Assembly: GCF_030867145.1 (NCBI RefSeq) | Contig: NC_134434.1 | Location: 3,224,001-3,288,000 of the forward strand | Source: Opisthocomus hoazin | Lineage: Eukaryota > Chordata > Aves > Opisthocomiformes > Opisthocomidae | Length of the DNA stretch: 64,000 bases | Reading direction: 5' to 3' | Part shown: positions 34,763 to 64,000 of the stretch, piece after piece | Layout: each line of letters starts with the position of its first letter | Position numbering within the stretch: the stretch's first letter is position 1 | The notes under the pieces: generated by a model | What the model saw: the letters and a program-made list of their open reading frames with translations, nothing else | Databases searched by the model: none | Told to the model about the DNA's origin: nothing | Translations under genes and position numbers: made by a program

Positions 34763-34768
34763 TTTATT
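34763..34768 (-). terminator. EVPL: EVPL polyadenylation signal AATAAA
   Basis: Plus-strand TTTATT is AATAAA on the minus strand, 344 nt after the EVPL stop codon. That is a normal distance for a short 3' UTR. Confidence 0.65.
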
Positions 34769-35111
34769 GCATGCAGAAGAATGACCCAACTGGAAAACAT
34801 TCTGGCTCTCCCCCCTTTCTGGGCAAAACCACGTTTAACCTGCTGCCGGTGGAGTTCTCGCAATCAACCCCCCTTTGCTGTCACAGCAGCACCTGGGGGG
34901 CTGCGGGAGCCCTGTGTTAGACCCTCACAGGCTCACGATCACGCTTTCTTCCTTGCATGGCCAAGCTGCGTTGGGAAGCAGAGATAGCTAAGATAGAAGA
35001 GTATGCGGCCCTAAACGCTAGACGCTCCGTTCCTGTGATCGCTGCTGCCTCCATGGGTAAGAGGTGTTTGAACTCCTGAAGGAACCAGATCCAGCACATG
35101 CCTGGACCCAT
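34769..35111 (-). other. EVPL: EVPL 3' UTR
   Basis: This sequence lies between the EVPL stop and its nearest sense-strand AATAAA. It has no conserved frame. Confidence 0.6.
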
Positions 35112-60224
<25,113 letters not shown>

Positions 60225-63200
60225 GTTGGCGAGCTCCCAGCTGATCTCCCGGAGTCTGCAAAGTCGTCGTGGGTGCTGGCTCTCTGCTCCGGTCTGTCGG
60301 GATGGAATGACAAGACTCAGCGAGGGAAGGTCGGCAGCACGCTAAAGAGCAGTTTCTGGCAGGCTCCTCCCCAAATGCAGGTGAGCAGCAGCAGAGATGG
60401 AGGCACATATGAAAAAAATTACTCGAAAAACCAGTTTGGGGTGGAAAGAGCAGAGCCCCAGAGGGAGAACAGGAGACCTCGCCCTGGCTTGGAGAGTGTT
60501 TTGGCACACACAGCCACAACTGTGCAGCAGTTTCCCAGTGGAGGGGCAGAGAGCACGGCCTTTGCATGGAGTAAAAGTCTGCAAACACAACTTCGAGGAA
60601 GTGCACTGCGATTACTAAAACACATTTTAAAGCATCTTCTTGCATTAGCTGTTCAAAGTGCTAGGGAAGCAGAGGAAGCCCTACGGACGAAGCCAGCCAA
60701 GAGTTGTCCAGGGCAGCAGCAGCAGTTTGATTCACAGAACATGGTGTTATTTTGCAGCTCAGTAAACTTTCAGCCCAGGTTCAGCACAAGCTGGTCCCAG
60801 CTCCCAGCAAAACACTGAGGGCTCATGACAGAATGCAGGTCAGCAGCTCCAGCGCAGCTTCACAGGAGCCTCAGCCAGCAAGATTCAGGCTCTGGGACAA
60901 ACTTGGGTACCAAAGCCCCAAAGACCTGCATCTGAGGCTCTACCTAGCCTAGACAAGACCTTAGAGCAAGTTTTGCTTCTGGGCAAGTCTCTGTGGACTT
61001 GCTCCTTGTGGAGCAAAGCCTCAGAGTCCCAACTGGTTTCCAGTACAGCCCAACACCATCCTGGCATCTTCATGGCTCCTGGGGATGCCCGTCCAGGCTG
61101 TGCTGCACGGTGGGGCTGCCCAGCCCCATGGCTCTCCTAAACCACAGCAAGGCCTGGCTGCTGTCTACATCCTCTTGGTTTCAGATAAAGCAAAGTTCAA
61201 AGTTCCCCACAGACCAGGAACCCTGTGTTTCAGGCTGATCCAGCACAGATCCCGCAGCGACATGGGATCCTTATCCAGTGCAGGACCAGGGAAGGAGGGC
61301 AGAGGGTGGAGGAGGAAGGAAGGGGGCAGGAGCGGATGGGGACCACAGTGCCCACATAAGCACCAGCCTCCCGTGATGCTGACACAGGTTTGTGGCTGTT
61401 CTTCCCCATTTCATGTGGCCCAAGGAAAACCCATGACCAGAGGCAAAGGCCTGGGGTCCATCGCCACTTCCTGGGTGACCTCTTGTCCTCTTTAAATTGG
61501 CACGAAAAAAATCATGCTTGTCCCAGGAGAGAGGGAAAGACACATGTTGGACAAGGCTCCTTTGCAGGGGGCTTGCTTTCTACTATGGTTCTACTCTTCT
61601 ACAAGCTACAAAGCCCTGCCTTTTCATGGTGGTATCATAGCTTGTCACACCAGGATCTCAGAAGCATGAAGACAGGAGGTCCCCCAGCTCAAAGCACTGG
61701 TGTGGGCCTTAGGAGGGGGGGTGACCTCTCCTCCAGGGCGGCTGGAGTTAATGGACACCTGCTTCAGGGCCTGTCTTTGCTGTGTGGAGGTCTACAGACA
61801 GCGTGGAAAGCGGTTGCTGAGAGATCACCCCTTTGCCATTACCATCAAGCTGACCAACAACAGCAACAACGCTCTTTGACAGGAGCTGCTGGAGGGCCCC
61901 AGGGAGGAACCAGCACATCACCTGCAGCCCACAGGACCAGACCCTGCCGCATTTGCATTCAAAAGCTTAAAGCAAGCTTTGCCAGGGACAAGAGTCGAGA
62001 GCATTTGAGGCCAAGTAGACCTCAGTCTGTACCCACGCAAAACAGGAGCAACGCAGGAACCCATGACAAGCCCTTCTCTGCAGGGCTGTTTGCACAAGCC
62101 AGGAGGGGATCAATCCCCTGCGAATTCAGAGAAAACTAAATTGAACAAGATGGACTGGCAGCAATCCCCTGGAAGCCAGCACGCTCGCACGTGGAGGAAG
62201 TTCTACGAATGAACACAAAAAGCAAACCAGGCACATACCAACCCACACCCCCCAGCCAACCTGCTTCCCGAGCCATCCATCACCCGCAGCCTGGAGCCGA
62301 GGGCTGGAGCTCCTCACCCGCAAAGCTTTACACCGGCACCTTCCTCGCCTCCGTTTAACAAGACAGAGGTGTGATCCTTCCCCCAGCCAAGTCCCCACCT
62401 GGCAAGGATCCCTCGGGAAGATGGAGCATTTTAAAAGCTAATACTCTTTGATCTCACCCCGTGCACGCAGAGACGCGCGCTCTGGCAGGCAGCGGCAGCC
62501 TCCGTGCCGTACGCAGACGGGACTGACAAACCGAGAAGAGGCAGAGCCAACTCGCTCGCCCCGCACAGAGTCCATGCGAGGGGGCAGCTCTTTGCTGCTT
62601 GCTCTCCTGCCAGAGGAACGGGGCTCACCCAGCCCTCAGCAAAGCCCCAAGGGGTCTGTCACCATCCCAGCCTCAGGAGACAAGCGTGGCGGGGCGAAGC
62701 TGGAGGTAGAGCCCAGGGCGGCTCCAGGATGACAGGTCTTGCCAGCCCAGAGCCCCTGCTGCCACATCCTGCCCAGAACCAGTTTCTGCCACAGCCCAGC
62801 AGCTGCTGTGAGTGAGGGATGCTCTGCCTGCTGCCAGCCCGGTCTCCCCCACGCTGCGGTGACCACTGCGACCTGCGCCGGCGAAGGAGATGCTGCTGCA
62901 GGAATCCTCGGGGGAACACTTGCAATGGGCACTGCTTGCTTCAGCCCAGGTCACTGCCAGATCCACAGCTGGTTTCATTCAGACCAGCCCCAGCCGTGCC
63001 AGGGCAGGGTACGATGGTTAACCTAAGCCCTGCAAGAAGCAACAGGCAAGGAGACCAGTTCAACCAGTTCACCACCACAGCCACCCACACAGCTGTGCCT
63101 GGCACTTGGTCCTGCGCCCAAAAACCCTGGGCAAGGCTGCTCCACCACATCCTTGCACCTCTGCAGCTGAAAACTGAAGCACAGGTCTCCAAGATGACCA

Positions 63201-64000
63201 TCCAAACCAGCATTACCCAGGACCTCCGGCCTCCCAGCCACCCCCGCGTCCCAGGCAGGCAGCCCCCCACCCCACCCAGCTATATTTCCAACACAACTGC
63301 TCTGCACTGCAAGAGCTGCCTTGCCCAGGTGAGATCATCCACGGGAAGCTGGATCATGGGTGGGAAACCTTCCTTTCATTCCAGGTGGACCAGCCTTAAA
63401 ATGCTGCTGTTGACCTACAGACAAAGCCAATCCAAGAGCAGGTTATGTCTCGCCCAGGCAGGTCCCCAGCTAGGCTACAGCTCCCTTTGGGGGCTCAGAC
63501 GTATCTCCTGGGGGTAGAGACCTGGGGCTGGCTGCTCTGGCAGGGCTCCAGACACATCAGGAGATGGTGTGGGAAGTCACATCATAATCATTTTATTCAC
63601 TTTGCAGAACAGGATCTGGGGATTCAACCCAGTAGCCTGGAGCTGTGCCAGGACGCAGATGCCTAGTTTTACAGAGCAATCACATCACCAGATGCTTCTT
63701 GGTGCTCACACGGATGAGCAGGTGGCCTGCAGGGACAGATAGCAGGCACAGCTGCGTAGAGGACCTGGGTGAGCTGGAAACTGTCAGACAGAGAAGGAAG
63801 ATACCAGGCACAATCCCGGACTGATCTTTCACACAGATCTTCCCAAGAATTAGCCAGAGGAGGAGCTTAGATCAGGCAGGCCTCTCTGTTAAGTTTTTAC
63901 AGAGGAGACGACAGCTTAATATGACCCATAAATGATTTACTAGTGCCTGCCAAGACCGTTTGCCCTTTGGATGACAACATACTTGCCTCCTCTGTGCCTC
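60225..64000. other. EVPL upstream and promoter region, then intergenic
   Basis: I see no coding exon here, although several long open frames occur by composition. The EVPL promoter and any untranslated first exon lie in the left part. A minus-strand CTTTAG lies about 110 bp upstream of the ATG, and a TGAGTC AP-1-like half near 60,315. Neither is strong. Confidence 0.6.
63592..63597 (-). terminator. Candidate polyadenylation signal of the next minus-strand gene
   Basis: TTTATT on the plus strand is AATAAA on the minus strand. It could end a minus-strand gene whose body lies to the right of the window. In mammals SRP68 is the next gene beyond EVPL. No coding part of it is visible, so this rests on the motif and synteny only. 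Confidence 0.2.

Noticed and set aside
61390-62139. A 249-codon plus-strand open frame in the EVPL upstream region
   Set aside because: The product has no recognisable domain or plausible start context, and several other frames overlap it. It was kept as intergenic.

Overview
The window is vertebrate nuclear DNA, most likely from a bird. It carries four intron-containing protein genes in the order ACOX1 (minus), TEN1 (plus), CDK3 (plus), EVPL (minus). This is the gene order I know from human 17q25 and its avian equivalent. Introns are short, the right half is GC-rich, and I saw no obvious Alu- or L1-like elements. The bird assignment is an inference. A crocodilian or turtle would look similar at this level.

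Layout. Positions 1-19,497 hold ACOX1, peroxisomal acyl-CoA oxidase 1. It has fourteen coding exon positions and two alternative copies of exon 3. The left end is its 3' UTR. A CpG island at about 18.95-20.15 kb covers ACOX1 exon 1 and probably serves as a shared head-to-head promoter with TEN1. TEN1, the small OB-fold subunit of the CST telomere complex, has three coding exons (21,189-23,018). CDK3, a cyclin-dependent kinase, has seven coding exons (25,716-30,216). Its first coding exon begins with a splice acceptor, so transcription starts further upstream or reads through from TEN1. CDK3 and EVPL are tail to tail across about 4.9 kb. EVPL, envoplakin, fills 35,112-60,224 with 22 coding exons. 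The last one is 3,450 nt and encodes the whole coiled-coil rod and the C-terminal plakin-repeat domain. From 60.2 kb to the end I see only upstream or intergenic sequence.

All four reading frames could be assembled exon by exon with GT-AG junctions and matching phases, and none has a frameshift or premature stop. Predicted lengths are ACOX1 662 aa (661 from the second Met), TEN1 126 aa, CDK3 308 aa and EVPL 2,030 aa, close to the human proteins. The genes do not form a functional pathway. They are neighbours in a conserved synteny block, linked by a likely bidirectional promoter (ACOX1/TEN1) and a possible readthrough pair (TEN1/CDK3).

The points most worth a second look are these. The ACOX1 exon-3 pair has equal 161-nt lengths, so the reading frame itself enforces one-or-the-other use. 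An unrecognised, stop-interrupted coding fossil lies in the intron between those two exons. The shared promoter carries a CRE-like site and a CACGTG box. The EVPL rod carries a motif repeated about every 60 residues. I found no CRISPR array, tRNA, rRNA, intact mobile element or undescribed multi-gene system.
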